Assembly: GCA_900551655.1 (NCBI GenBank)
Contig: URWM01000033.1
Coordinates: forward strand, 1 to 10,512
DNA length: 10,512 nucleotides
Reading direction: 5' to 3'
Origin: an uncultured Collinsella sp.
GTDB taxonomy: Bacteria > Actinomycetota > Coriobacteriia > Coriobacteriales > Coriobacteriaceae
Shown here: one piece after another, positions 1 through 5,641 of the stretch
Position numbering within the stretch: position 1 is the first letter of the stretch
Layout of the letters: the number at the start of each line of letters is the position of its first letter
Notes under the pieces: model-generated
What the model saw: the letters and a program-made list of their open reading frames with translations, nothing else
Database searches by the model: none
What the model was told of the DNA's origin: nothing
Position numbers and translations under genes: made by a program

Positions 1-46
1 AGATTCCTCTACGTCTCGTGGGCTCGGAGATGTGTATAAGAGACAG
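1..46 (+). other. Illumina Nextera i7 adapter with Tn5 mosaic end (contamination)
   Basis: Not genomic. Bases 1-4 (AGAT) are the end of the P7 oligo. Bases 5-12 (TCCTCTAC) are an 8-nt i7 index, which I recall as Nextera N712. Bases 13-27 (GTCTCGTGGGCTCGG) are the read-2 primer site, and bases 28-46 (AGATGTGTATAAGAGACAG) are the 19-bp transposase mosaic end. Genomic sequence begins at 47. A reading frame opened from this adapter yields the well-known spurious peptide MCIRDR, so a protein predicted from base 18 is an artefact. Confidence 0.99.
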
Positions 47-819
47 ATCGTATGATGACCGACGAGGAGCTCCAGACCTACGGTCTGCACAAGGGATTTA
101 TCGGACCGGTCAATCTGCCCGAGGGCATCCGTCTGGTATGCGACGAGAGCCTGCGCGAGTCCAAGCAGTGGGCCTGCGGTGCCAACGAGGTCGATTATCA
201 CTTTACCGGTGCCTGCCCCGAGCGCGACTTTACCGTCGACGAGTGGGCCGACCTGGTCACCGTCGTCGCTGGCGATCCCTGCCCGCACTGCGGCAAGCCG
301 CTCTCTGCTGCTCGTGGCATCGAGGTCTCCCAGGTCTTCCAGCTGGGCACCAAGTACTCCGAGGCCATGGGTGCCACCTTTATGGACGAGGACGGCAAGG
401 AGAAGCCGCTTATCATGGGTTGCTACGGCGTGGGCGTGTCCCGCTCGCTCGCTGCCGTCGTGGAACAGCACAACGACGAGCACGGTATCGTCTGGCCGGT
501 CTCCGTTGCCCCGTACGAGGTTGCGGTGATTCCGCTCGACCCCAAGAAGGAAGAGTTCGCTTCCGTCTGCGAGCAGATCGTTGATGGCCTGTGCGCCGAG
601 GGTATCGAGGTCGTCGTTGACGACCGTGACGAGCGTCCCGGCTTTAAGTTTGCCGACAATGACCTTATGGGCTTCCCGTATCAGGTTGTTCTGGGTAAGC
701 GCGGCCTTAAGAACGGCACCGTCGAGCTCAAGGACCGTGCCACGGGCGAGCGCGAGGACGTGGCGATTGACGAGGTCGTCGCAGCGGTTTCCGAGCTTGT
801 GAAAGCTGCCCGTCGTTAA
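47..819 (+). CDS. proS: Prolyl-tRNA synthetase, C-terminal part (5' truncated by adapter)
   Basis: Class II aminoacyl-tRNA synthetase that charges tRNA-Pro in the cytoplasm; the bacterial type carries an inserted cis-editing domain. The first complete genomic codon is at 49 and the stop TAA is 817-819, so about 257 residues remain of roughly 570. Counting from the Met at 52, residues 1-75 resemble the end of the editing insertion (GPVNLPEG, GANEVDYHF, VVAGDPCPHCG). Residues 88-105 (RGIEVSQVFQLGTKYSEA) and class II motif 3 near 122-139 (MGCYGVGVSRSLAA, with Arg131) complete the catalytic core. Residues ~150-255 are the anticodon-binding domain (DDRDERPGFKFADNDLMG). A CxxC pair (77/80) sits where the E. 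coli enzyme has none. The Met at 52 is internal, not the true start. Motifs 1 and 2 and most of the editing domain are missing only because the sequence ends. The gene converges on the minus-strand kinase and shares its terminator. Confidence 0.96.
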
Positions 820-841
820 TCGACGATTTCGCTTTTAGTTC

Positions 842-898
842 GATATGCAGGACGGTCCTGCATATCTCCAGTTCGGGGAGATGCAGGGCCGACCTTTT
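842..898 (+). terminator. Paired mutually exclusive hairpins after proS
   Basis: Directly after proS, GATATGCAGGA (842-852) and TCCTGCATATC (856-866) form a perfect 11-bp stem with a 3-nt loop. Its 3' half can instead pair further downstream: 854-869 with 877-890, giving 14 bp with one G·U and a 2-nt bulge. That second stem is followed after four bases by TTTT (895-898). The second fold looks like a weak intrinsic terminator for proS and the first would disrupt it. Function is inferred from pairing only. Confidence 0.4.
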
Positions 899-923
899 AT
901 CTTGTCCGCGTGCACAATCGCTA

Positions 924-968
924 AAAGGAAAACCCCACAGCCCATGCGAGCTGCGGGGTTTTTCCTTT
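924..968. terminator. Bidirectional intrinsic terminator between proS and the APH-like kinase
   Basis: The arms CCCCACAG (933-940) and CTGCGGGG (951-958) pair with a 10-nt loop and one A/C mismatch. The stem extends outward through A/T pairs and GG/CC to 924 and 968, with a single T bulge at 963. The plus strand shows GGGGTTTTT after the stem, and the minus strand GGGGTTTTCCTTTT. It therefore fits both convergent genes. Confidence 0.85.
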
Positions 969-1000
969 GTGCCTCCGATGCGAAATGAATCGCTCAGATT

Positions 1001-1765
1001 TTACTGATAATCGACGACGTCGATCCAGTTCTTCAGGAACTCATCGTTCACGTTGCGCTTACGAGCGAGCTCGGAAGCGGCGACGATGCTCGTCCACTGA
1101 CGCACGACCTGCATAGGCATGTCGGCGCGGTCGCAGTAGAGCTCCAGGTAGGCCTCGGCCTGGTCCTTGCTGTTGAGGGCGAAGAGCAGGTAGGTGGTGG
1201 CAACGTCGGCAGCAGGGGAGCCCTGGGTGGCGTGTGCCCAGTCGCACACATAGAGCTGGCCGTCGTCGCCGACGATGACGTTGGAGGGGTTGAAGTCGCC
1301 GTGGCAGACCTTGAACTCCTTGGTCATGCCGTCCAGACGCTCCTGAAGGTTGTAGCGCGTGGTGGCATTGAGCTGATCAAGGCTGTCGATCATGCGGGCG
1401 AACTTGTCGCGCTGGCGGTTGAGCAGCGGGGAGGTGTAGCCGTGGATCTCGATCTGGAGGTCGACGAACATCTCGAGATACTCACCAAAGCGCTGGGGCT
1501 CGGCAGTCATCTTCTCGGCAAGGGTGGTGCCCGGAACCTTCTCGGTCACGAGCGCCCAGCCGTTGGCGTTCTCGAGCTGGGAAACCTCGAGAGCCTTGGG
1601 GCTGCGGATGCCGCACTCATTGATGCGGGCAAGATTCAAAGCCTCGTTAAACACGTCGGAGACGGGCTTGGTCTCGTTGAAGACCTTAACGATCTTGTCG
1701 CCCAGGTCGTAAACGACCTTGTTGCCACGGCGGACGAGCTCGGTCTTGGAATCGGGTAGCAGCAT
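1001..1765 (-). CDS. APH-family (aminoglycoside/choline kinase-like) phosphotransferase, substrate unknown
   Basis: 254 residues with the fold signature of the APH family, which transfers a phosphate from ATP to small molecules. The Brenner-type catalytic loop is CHGDFNPSNVI (HGD at 155-157, Asn162). The metal-binding Asp175 lies in YVCDWAHA. Lys27 in KIVKVF is the likely ATP-contacting lysine and Glu41 its probable helix partner. There is no signal peptide or membrane segment. The ATG at 1765 is preceded by GAAAGGA at a normal distance on the minus strand. The gene lies 88 bp downstream of adhE in the same orientation, so it may be read from the adhE promoter through the intervening hairpin. 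Family members phosphorylate aminoglycosides, choline, thiamine, homoserine, methylthioribose or sugars, and nothing here identifies the substrate. Antibiotic resistance should not be assumed. Confidence 0.85.
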   Translation of the reverse strand: MLLPDSKTELVRRGNKVVYDLGDKIVKVFNETKPVSDVFNEALNLARINECGIRSPKALEVSQLENANGWALVTEKVPGTTLAEKMTAEPQRFGEYLEMFVDLQIEIHGYTSPLLNRQRDKFARMIDSLDQLNATTRYNLQERLDGMTKEFKVCHGDFNPSNVIVGDDGQLYVCDWAHATQGSPAADVATTYLLFALNSKDQAEAYLELYCDRADMPMQVVRQWTSIVAASELARKRNVNDEFLKNWIDVVDYQ

Positions 1766-1797
1766 GGTTGCATCCTTTCAACGATGCGATAGAAGCG

Positions 1798-1836
1798 ACG
1801 GCGGGGGTGTGTGAAACACCCGTGCACCCCCGCCGT
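1798..1836. repeat. Strong GC hairpin between adhE and the kinase gene
   Basis: Arms ACGGCGGGGGTG (1798-1809) and CACCCCCGCCGT (1825-1836) are perfectly complementary over 12 bp around a 15-nt loop. On the adhE-sense strand the run of T lies before the stem, not after it; the sequence after it is CGCTTCTATC. It is therefore not a classic intrinsic terminator. More likely it is a 3'-end stabilising or processing stem, or a partial attenuator that lowers expression of the downstream kinase. Confidence 0.6.
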
Positions 1837-1853
1837 TAAAAACCGTGCTAAAA

Positions 1854-4502
1854 CTAGCAGACGGCGTAGTCCTGAGGCTCGCGGCCGTAGTAGGCGTCCA
1901 GGTAGAGCTCCTTGATCTCGCTCATGAGCGGGTAGCGCGGGTTTGCGCCGGTGCACTGGTCGTTGAATGCCTGCTCGGTCATCTCGTCGAGGGTGTCGAG
2001 GAAGTACTGCTCGTCAACACCGTAGTCGGCGATGGTCTTCTTGACGCCGATGAAGTCCTTGAGCTCCTCGAGCTTCGTGATGAAGTTCTCGAAGACCTCC
2101 TTGTCGTCCTTGCCCTCGATGCCGCAGTACTTGGCCATCTCGGCGTAGTTGTGCAGCGCGTTGGGGTAAGGATACTGGGAGAAGGTACCCATCTTGACGG
2201 GAGCCTCGGCGGCGTTGTAGCGCATAACGCGGGTCAGGATGACGGCGTTGGCGAGGCCGTGGGGCAGGTGATGGAAGGCGCCGAGCTTGTGAGCCATGGA
2301 GTGGTTGAGGCCCAGGAAGGCGTTGGCGAAGGCCATACCGGCCATGCAGGAGGCGTTGTGCATCTCCTCGCGGGCATGCGGGTCCTTGGCGCCGTTCGTG
2401 AAGCTGGAGGGCAGGTTCTCGAAGACGAGCTTAGCAGCGCGCTCGGAGAGGCCCTTGGTGTAGTCGGAAGCCATGATGGAGACGTAGGACTCGATGGCGT
2501 GGGTCATGACATCGATGCCGGAGGCAGCGGTCAGGCCGCGCGGGGCGGTCATGCAGTTGTCGGCGTCGACGATAGCCATGTTGGGGAGCAGCGCGTAGTC
2601 GGCGAGCGGCCACTTGATGCCGGTCTCCTTGTCGGTGATGATGGCGAACGGCGTGCACTCGGAGCCGGTACCCGAAGAGGTCGGGACGGCGACGAAGTAG
2701 GCCTTCTTGCCCATCTCGGGGAAGGTGAAGATACGCTTGCGGATGTCCATGAAGTCCATGGCCATGTCCTCGAACTTGCACTCGGGGTGCTCGTACATCA
2801 TCCACATGATCTTGCCGGCGTCCATAGCGGAGCCACCGCCGACGGCGATGATGACGTCCGGCTCAAAGAGAGCCATCTGCTTGGCGCCGCGACGTGCGCA
2901 CTGCAGCGACGGATCGGGCTCGACGTCGTAGAAGCAGTCGTGGGCGATGCCCATCTCGTCGAGCTTGGCCTCGATGGCGCGGGTGTTGCCATTCTTGAAG
3001 AGGAACTGGTCGGTGACGATGAAGGCGCGCTTCTTGCCCATGACGGTACCAAGCTCGTCGAGGGCGACGGGCGTGGAACCCTTCTTGAAGTAGACCTTCT
3101 CGGGAGCGCGGAACCACAGCATGTTCTCACGGCGCTCGGCCACAGTCTTAACGTTGATCAAGTGCTTCACCCCAACGTTCTCGGAGACGGAGTTGCCGCC
3201 CCAGGAGCCGCAGCCCAGGGTCAGAGACGGCTTCATGCCAAAGTTGTACAGGTCACCGATGCCGCCGTGCGAGGACGGGGTGTTGATGACGATACGGCAG
3301 GCCTTCATGACGTGCTCGAACAGACTGATCTTCTCGGCCTGGGCGGGGTGCACGTACAGAGAGGCGGTGTGGCCCGGGCCACCGGCGAGCACCAGGTGCT
3401 CGGCCTTGTCGACGGCCTCCTGGAAGTCCTTGGCGTGGTACATGGCCAGGACCGGGGAGAGCTTCTCGTGGGAGAACTCTTCCTTGGCGGGGTCGGTGGA
3501 GGTGACCTCGGCGATCAGGATCTTGGTCTTGGCGGGAACCTCGATGCCGGCGAGCTCGGCGATCTTGGCGGCAGCCATGCCGGGGATGCGGTGGTCGAGA
3601 GCGCCGTTCTTGAACATGGCAGCACGCAGGGCCTCCATCTCGGCACCCTGCTTGACGAAGTAGCAGCCGCGCTTCTGGAACTCGGCCTTAACCTGGTCAT
3701 AGATGGTGTCGATGACGGTCACGGACTGCTCGGAAGCGCAGATCATGCCGTTGTCGAAGGTCTTGGAGTGGATGATGGAGTTGACGGCGAGCAGCACGTC
3801 GGCGGTGTCGTCGATGACGACCGGGGTGTTACCGGCGCCAACGCCCAAGGCGGGCTTGCCCGAGGAGTAGGCGGCCTTGACCATGCCCGGGCCACCGGTG
3901 GCGAGGATGATGTCGACGTCGCGCATGACCATGTTGGTCAGCTCGATGGAGGGGACGTCGACCCAGCCGATGATGCCCTCGGGGGCGCCAGCCTTGACGG
4001 CGGCGTCAAGCACGAGCTTGGCGGCGGCGATGGTGCACTTGGCGGCAGCCGGGTGCGGGGAGATGATGATGGCGTTGCGGGTCTTCAGGCTGATCAGCGT
4101 CTTGAAGATCGCAGTGGAGGTGGGGTTGGTCGTCGGGATGACGGCGCCCACGATGCCGATGGGCTCGGCGATCTTGGTGATGCCGTAGGCCTCGTCGCGC
4201 TCCAGGACACCACAGGTCTTGGTGTTCTTGTAAGCGTTGTAGATGTACTCTGCGGCGTAGTGGTTCTTGATGACCTTGTCCTCAAGAACGCCGCGGCCGG
4301 TCTCCTCGATGGCCATCTTCGCCAACGGGATACGAGCCTTGTTGGCGGCCATGGCGGCCTCATAGAAGATCTTGTCGACCTGCTCCTGCGTGTACGTAGC
4401 AAAAAGCGCCTGGGCCTCTCGCATCTGAGCGAGCTTAGCCTCAAGCGCCTCTACGTTGTCCACAATTGCGGGAGTAGTGTTTTCCGGTGACTTTTTCACC
4501 AT
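1854..4502 (-). CDS. adhE: Bifunctional acetaldehyde-CoA / alcohol dehydrogenase AdhE
   Basis: 882 residues, the usual length. AdhE reduces acetyl-CoA to acetaldehyde and then ethanol with two NADH, regenerating NAD+ in fermentation; the family forms long cytoplasmic filaments (spirosomes). The N-terminal aldehyde dehydrogenase domain (~15-450) has GVGAGNTP (221-228) and catalytic Cys255 in NGMICASEQS. A linker (~450-470) leads to the iron-dependent alcohol dehydrogenase domain. That domain has the dinucleotide motif GGGSAMD (555-561), PTSSGTGSE (608-616) and the iron ligands Asp664, His668, His734 and His748. These four sit a constant 11 residues after the E. coli AdhE ligands as I recall them. 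No key residue is missing. ATG 4502 is chosen because AAGGAG (4514-4509) lies 6 nt upstream. An extended -10 promoter and a palindrome lie further upstream. The reverse strand carries an 881-codon open frame, which is a shadow of this gene's GC-rich codons. Confidence 0.98.
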   Translation of the reverse strand: MVKKSPENTTPAIVDNVEALEAKLAQMREAQALFATYTQEQVDKIFYEAAMAANKARIPLAKMAIEETGRGVLEDKVIKNHYAAEYIYNAYKNTKTCGVLERDEAYGITKIAEPIGIVGAVIPTTNPTSTAIFKTLISLKTRNAIIISPHPAAAKCTIAAAKLVLDAAVKAGAPEGIIGWVDVPSIELTNMVMRDVDIILATGGPGMVKAAYSSGKPALGVGAGNTPVVIDDTADVLLAVNSIIHSKTFDNGMICASEQSVTVIDTIYDQVKAEFQKRGCYFVKQGAEMEALRAAMFKNGALDHRIPGMAAAKIAELAGIEVPAKTKILIAEVTSTDPAKEEFSHEKLSPVLAMYHAKDFQEAVDKAEHLVLAGGPGHTASLYVHPAQAEKISLFEHVMKACRIVINTPSSHGGIGDLYNFGMKPSLTLGCGSWGGNSVSENVGVKHLINVKTVAERRENMLWFRAPEKVYFKKGSTPVALDELGTVMGKKRAFIVTDQFLFKNGNTRAIEAKLDEMGIAHDCFYDVEPDPSLQCARRGAKQMALFEPDVIIAVGGGSAMDAGKIMWMMYEHPECKFEDMAMDFMDIRKRIFTFPEMGKKAYFVAVPTSSGTGSECTPFAIITDKETGIKWPLADYALLPNMAIVDADNCMTAPRGLTAASGIDVMTHAIESYVSIMASDYTKGLSERAAKLVFENLPSSFTNGAKDPHAREEMHNASCMAGMAFANAFLGLNHSMAHKLGAFHHLPHGLANAVILTRVMRYNAAEAPVKMGTFSQYPYPNALHNYAEMAKYCGIEGKDDKEVFENFITKLEELKDFIGVKKTIADYGVDEQYFLDTLDEMTEQAFNDQCTGANPRYPLMSEIKELYLDAYYGREPQDYAVC

Positions 4503-4535
4503 TTGTGTCTCCTTGCGATCGGAGATTTACCCTAC

Positions 4536-4548
4536 GCCTTGCATGATA
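4536..4548 (-). promoter_or_regulatory. Candidate adhE promoter (extended -10)
   Basis: On the minus strand TGCTATCAT gives an extended -10: TG, one base, then TATCAT (4548-4543), predicting a start near 4536 and a leader of about 34 nt before adhE. No good -35 hexamer stands 16-18 bp upstream, which is tolerable for an extended -10. The -10 itself is flanked by CTTGC and GCAAG, a 5-bp inverted repeat (4538-4542/4549-4553) that could be a small operator. I see no recognisable Rex site. Confidence 0.4.
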
Positions 4549-4596
4549 GCAAGAAATTATTCGGCGAACGGTAAGATTCCCGTAAAAGGCACACTA

Positions 4597-4622
4597 AAAC
4601 GCTTCAACCTAATGAAGCGTTT
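4597..4622. promoter_or_regulatory. 10-bp-arm palindrome upstream of adhE (operator or insulating terminator)
   Basis: AAACGCTTCA (4597-4606) and TGAAGCGTTT (4613-4622) are perfectly complementary around a 6-nt spacer. The site centres about 64 bp upstream of the adhE -10. Two readings fit: a dimeric regulator binding site controlling adhE, or a hairpin followed by TTTTAG on the minus strand that stops transcription arriving from the rpmB side. The sequence does not decide between them. Confidence 0.5.
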
Positions 4623-4656
4623 AAACTAAAAACTATCCGCCTACTGCATCACCTCG

Positions 4657-4682
4657 CTCATTGGGGACAGACTTGCATGAGT
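4657..4682 (+). repeat. Left terminal inverted repeat / foldback end
   Basis: The 26-bp segment starts CTCATTGGGG and ends TTGCATGAGT. It matches the reverse complement of 4910-4935 at 23 of 26 positions; all three differences are transitions. It is also self-complementary at its tips (CTCAT...ATGAG), so a single strand can form a hairpin. Confidence 0.75.
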
Positions 4683-4957
4683 ATTTCAATGGGAAAACGG
4701 GGAGAACGGGGCAACTGTTTGATAATCGCTATTCGCGGGGCGCGGTTGAGTCGGACACGCAGGCGGTGTAGCTGCTCGATTACATCCATCTCAATCCTGT
4801 GAAAGGTGCGCTTGACTCGCTCGAGTCGTACTGCTGGTCAAGTTGCAAAGCATATCAGCTGGGCTACGATCCTTTTGATATTTGTGATGCGGCCCCTATG
4901 CTCGAAAGCACTCATGTAAGCCTGTTCCCAATGAGTGCAAAAAGGCGCCCTCCGTAG
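4676..4957 (+). pseudogene. REP-associated (Y1/IS200-like) transposase, C-terminal remnant
   Basis: Reading plus-strand codons from 4676 gives HEYFNGKTGRTGQLF, then DNRYSRGAVESDTQAV, an in-frame TAG at 4769-4771, and then LLDYIHLNPVKGAL and YCWSSCKAYQLGY. The series YIHxNPVKxGL followed by YxWSS is a hallmark of REP-associated tyrosine transposases. The Tyr in DYIHLNP (4781-4783) corresponds to the catalytic tyrosine as I recall it (Tyr115 of E. coli TnpA-REP). The HUH metal-binding half of the protein is absent and no start codon with a ribosome site is visible. The frame stays open after the internal stop until TAG 4955-4957, but beyond about 4900 it runs through the inverted repeat and the rpmB terminator and is probably not ancestral coding. 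The gene is doubly broken: truncated and nonsense-mutated. Confidence 0.8.
4910..4935 (-). repeat. Right terminal inverted repeat / foldback end
   Basis: Inverted partner of 4657-4682 (23/26). It begins ACTCATGTAAG and ends CCCAATGAG; with the T at 4936 its tips ACTCAT/ATGAGT form a 6-bp self-stem around a 15-nt loop. It overlaps the end of the transposase remnant frame and stops just short of the rpmB terminator. Confidence 0.75.
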
Positions 4958-4971
4958 GGGAGGGCGCCTTT
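4937..4971 (-). terminator. rpmB intrinsic terminator
   Basis: Perfect 13-bp stem AAAGGCGCCCTCC (4941-4953) with GGAGGGCGCCTTT (4959-4971) and a 5-nt loop. On the minus strand it ends in TTTTTGC, so it best serves rpmB, whose stop is about 70 bp upstream. The plus strand has only TTT, inside the stem, and would terminate poorly. Confidence 0.85.
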
Positions 4972-4992
4972 GGTAAGTTCTATGTGAACGCG

Positions 4993-5036
4993 AGGTCTTT
5001 GACCCGGAGAGTCCGAGGTACTTGTTGGTAAGACCT
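4993..5036. repeat. 7-bp inverted repeat in the rpmB 3' untranslated region
   Basis: AGGTCTT (4993-4999) pairs perfectly with AAGACCT (5030-5036). Inside it CGGA/TCCG (5005-5008/5012-5015) forms a small second stem with ACC/GGT flanks. It begins 3 bp after the rpmB stop on the minus strand and has no T-run. A 3'-end structure or decay barrier of the rpmB mRNA is possible. It is too short for a tRNA despite the 7-bp closing stem. Confidence 0.4.
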
Positions 5037-5039
5037 TAT

Positions 5040-5228
5040 TTAGGAGCGCGCAACCTTGCCGGACTTGAGGCAGGTGGAGCAAACGTTCATCTTGCGACGG
5101 TGACCATCGACGACGACGTAGACGCGCTGGATGTTGGGGCGGAACTTACGGTTGGTGACGCGGTGAGAGTGGCTGATGGAGCGACCGGCAACGGGGTGCT
5201 TACCGCAAACTTCGCAAACTTTGGACAT
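5040..5228 (-). CDS. rpmB: Large-subunit ribosomal protein bL28 (zinc-binding form)
   Basis: 62 residues, a normal length for bL28, a component of the 50S subunit. The protein begins MSKVCEVCGKHPVAG and includes SHSHRVTNRKFRPN, the L28 core. Four cysteines in two CxxC pairs (Cys5/Cys8 and Cys50/Cys53) mark the zinc-binding C+ version; many bacteria also keep a cysteine-free paralogue induced under zinc starvation. The frame extends 16 codons further upstream to 5276, but ATG 5228 is chosen because AAGGAGG lies directly upstream (about 5243-5237) and the family starts at MSK. It is monocistronic here, with its own promoter and terminator, and is divergent from the pyr operon. Confidence 0.97.
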   Translation of the reverse strand: MSKVCEVCGKHPVAGRSISHSHRVTNRKFRPNIQRVYVVVDGHRRKMNVCSTCLKSGKVARS

Positions 5229-5275
5229 AACTGACCCTCCTTGGGCGACAAACGAACATGTCGCGTTAACAAACA

Positions 5276-5288
5276 AGCCTGAACTATA
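5276..5288 (-). promoter_or_regulatory. Candidate rpmB promoter (extended -10)
   Basis: On the minus strand TGCTATAGT gives an extended -10 with TATAGT at 5288-5283 and a predicted start near 5276, for a leader of about 48 nt. The best upstream -35-like hexamer, TTGCGC, is 20 bp away, so recognition would rely on the extended -10. Confidence 0.45.
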
Positions 5289-5462
5289 GCACAGAAGTCA
5301 CTCCCTGTGCGCAATCTACACAGAGATATTCCTCTTTTGGCGATAGTGCCCACGCCACGGCCCTGGACGTAGATCCGATTTGCGTGCAGCAGAGGGGATT
5401 ATGCCAGCTCGCAACAAGGTTTTCAAGCGCGTACCACAAATATATATAGGTTTATGGAGCGA

Positions 5463-5490
5463 TTGGCTCCGTTTACGGATTGGCTAGTAT
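5463..5490 (+). promoter_or_regulatory. Candidate pyr operon promoter (weak)
   Basis: TTGGCT (5463-5468), a 16-bp spacer and TAGTAT (5485-5490) would start transcription near 5497 and keep all leader hairpins inside the RNA. An alternative lies just upstream: TTTTCA (about 5420) with 17 bp to TATATA in an AT-rich patch. A third, TTGAGC with TATGCC (5525-5530), would start after the first hairpin begins. The choice is uncertain. The rest of 5289-5462 shows no gene or clear signal. Confidence 0.3.
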
Positions 5491-5534
5491 TTATGCTCGC
5501 AATTGAGCCCGATGTTGGCTACACTATGCCTTGA

Positions 5535-5564
5535 CCATTAAAGGGGTACGAGATACCCACATGG
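5535..5564 (+). promoter_or_regulatory. pyr leader hairpin 1: candidate PyrR-binding anti-antiterminator
   Basis: A lower stem CCAT/ATGG (5535-5538/5561-5564), an asymmetric purine-rich internal loop (5539-5543 against 5559-5560) and an upper stem GGGTA/TACCC (5544-5548/5554-5558) close a CGAGA loop. The shape (two stems, purine-rich internal bulge, GA-rich loop) resembles known PyrR-binding hairpins. The loop is one base shorter than the CNGNGA consensus as I recall it, and the consensus stem bases are absent. Its 3' half overlaps the 5' arm of hairpin 2, so the two are mutually exclusive. Confidence 0.5.
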
Positions 5565-5606
5565 AATTACATAGCTGTCAATGAGCAGTACTTCCTGTGG
5601 GTGTCT
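5551..5606 (+). promoter_or_regulatory. pyr leader hairpin 2: antiterminator
   Basis: AGATACCCACA (5551-5561) and GGAA (5563-5566) pair with TTCC (5592-5595) and TGTGGGTGTCT (5596-5606). This gives 15 bp with one bulged T and one G·U. The 3' arm consumes 5599-5606, which are the first eight bases of the terminator stem, and the 5' arm consumes the 3' half of hairpin 1. A minor inner stem (TA-CTG/CAGTA) may cap it. Confidence 0.65.
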
Positions 5607-5641
5607 GGTTCCGCTTTGAGCGGTCGGGCATCTATTTTTTT
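5599..5641 (+). terminator. pyr operon attenuator terminator
   Basis: The core stem CCGCT/AGCGG (5611-5615/5619-5623) has a 3-nt loop. It extends, past a 2-nt TT bulge, through GGGTGTCTGG (5599-5608) with TCGGGCATCT (5624-5633), including several G·U pairs. Seven T follow (5635-5641). It lies 40 bp before pyrR with no gene upstream on this strand, so its role is premature termination in the leader. Confidence 0.8.

Larger units (their letters stand above)
4657..4935. mobile_element. Remnant or mini-element derived from an IS200/REP-associated (Y1) transposon
   Basis: A ~279-bp segment bounded by 26-bp inverted repeats encloses the C-terminal coding fragment of a Y1-family (REP-associated tyrosine) transposase. 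Each end repeat can also fold on itself, like the foldback ends such transposases recognise. Its codon use and base composition look more AT-rich than the flanking genes. It lies between adhE and the rpmB terminator and interrupts no gene. The catalytic HUH half is absent, so it cannot move by itself. It may be a decayed copy or an internally deleted form that a complete relative could mobilise. Confidence 0.6.

Noticed and set aside
18..584. Open frame of 188 codons starting in the adapter
   Set aside because: It begins inside Nextera sequence and runs out of frame through proS; its MCIRDR start is a known adapter artefact.
1001..1765. Aminoglycoside resistance gene
   Set aside because: Only the general APH-fold catalytic residues are visible; the setting next to adhE shows no resistance or mobile context.
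1845..4490. 881-codon plus-strand open frame opposite adhE
   Set aside because: It is antisense to a complete, motif-perfect adhE. Its composition (runs of G, V, L, D, H) is the typical shadow of GC-rich third positions, and it has no recognisable domain.
4993..5036. Possible tRNA-like structure because of a 7-bp closing stem
   Set aside because: Only 44 nt in total, with no T-arm or anticodon arm; it is an ordinary hairpin in the rpmB 3' region.
5401..5487. 28-codon open frame in the pyr upstream region
   Set aside because: Its GAGGGG is only about 3 nt before the ATG, it has no similarity I recognise, and it overlaps the likely promoter.
5561..5584. Seven-codon leader peptide (ATG to TGA) in the pyr leader
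   Set aside because: The nearest purine-rich stretch is about 14 nt upstream and the codons carry no pyrimidine-sensing logic; RNA-hairpin attenuation explains the region better.
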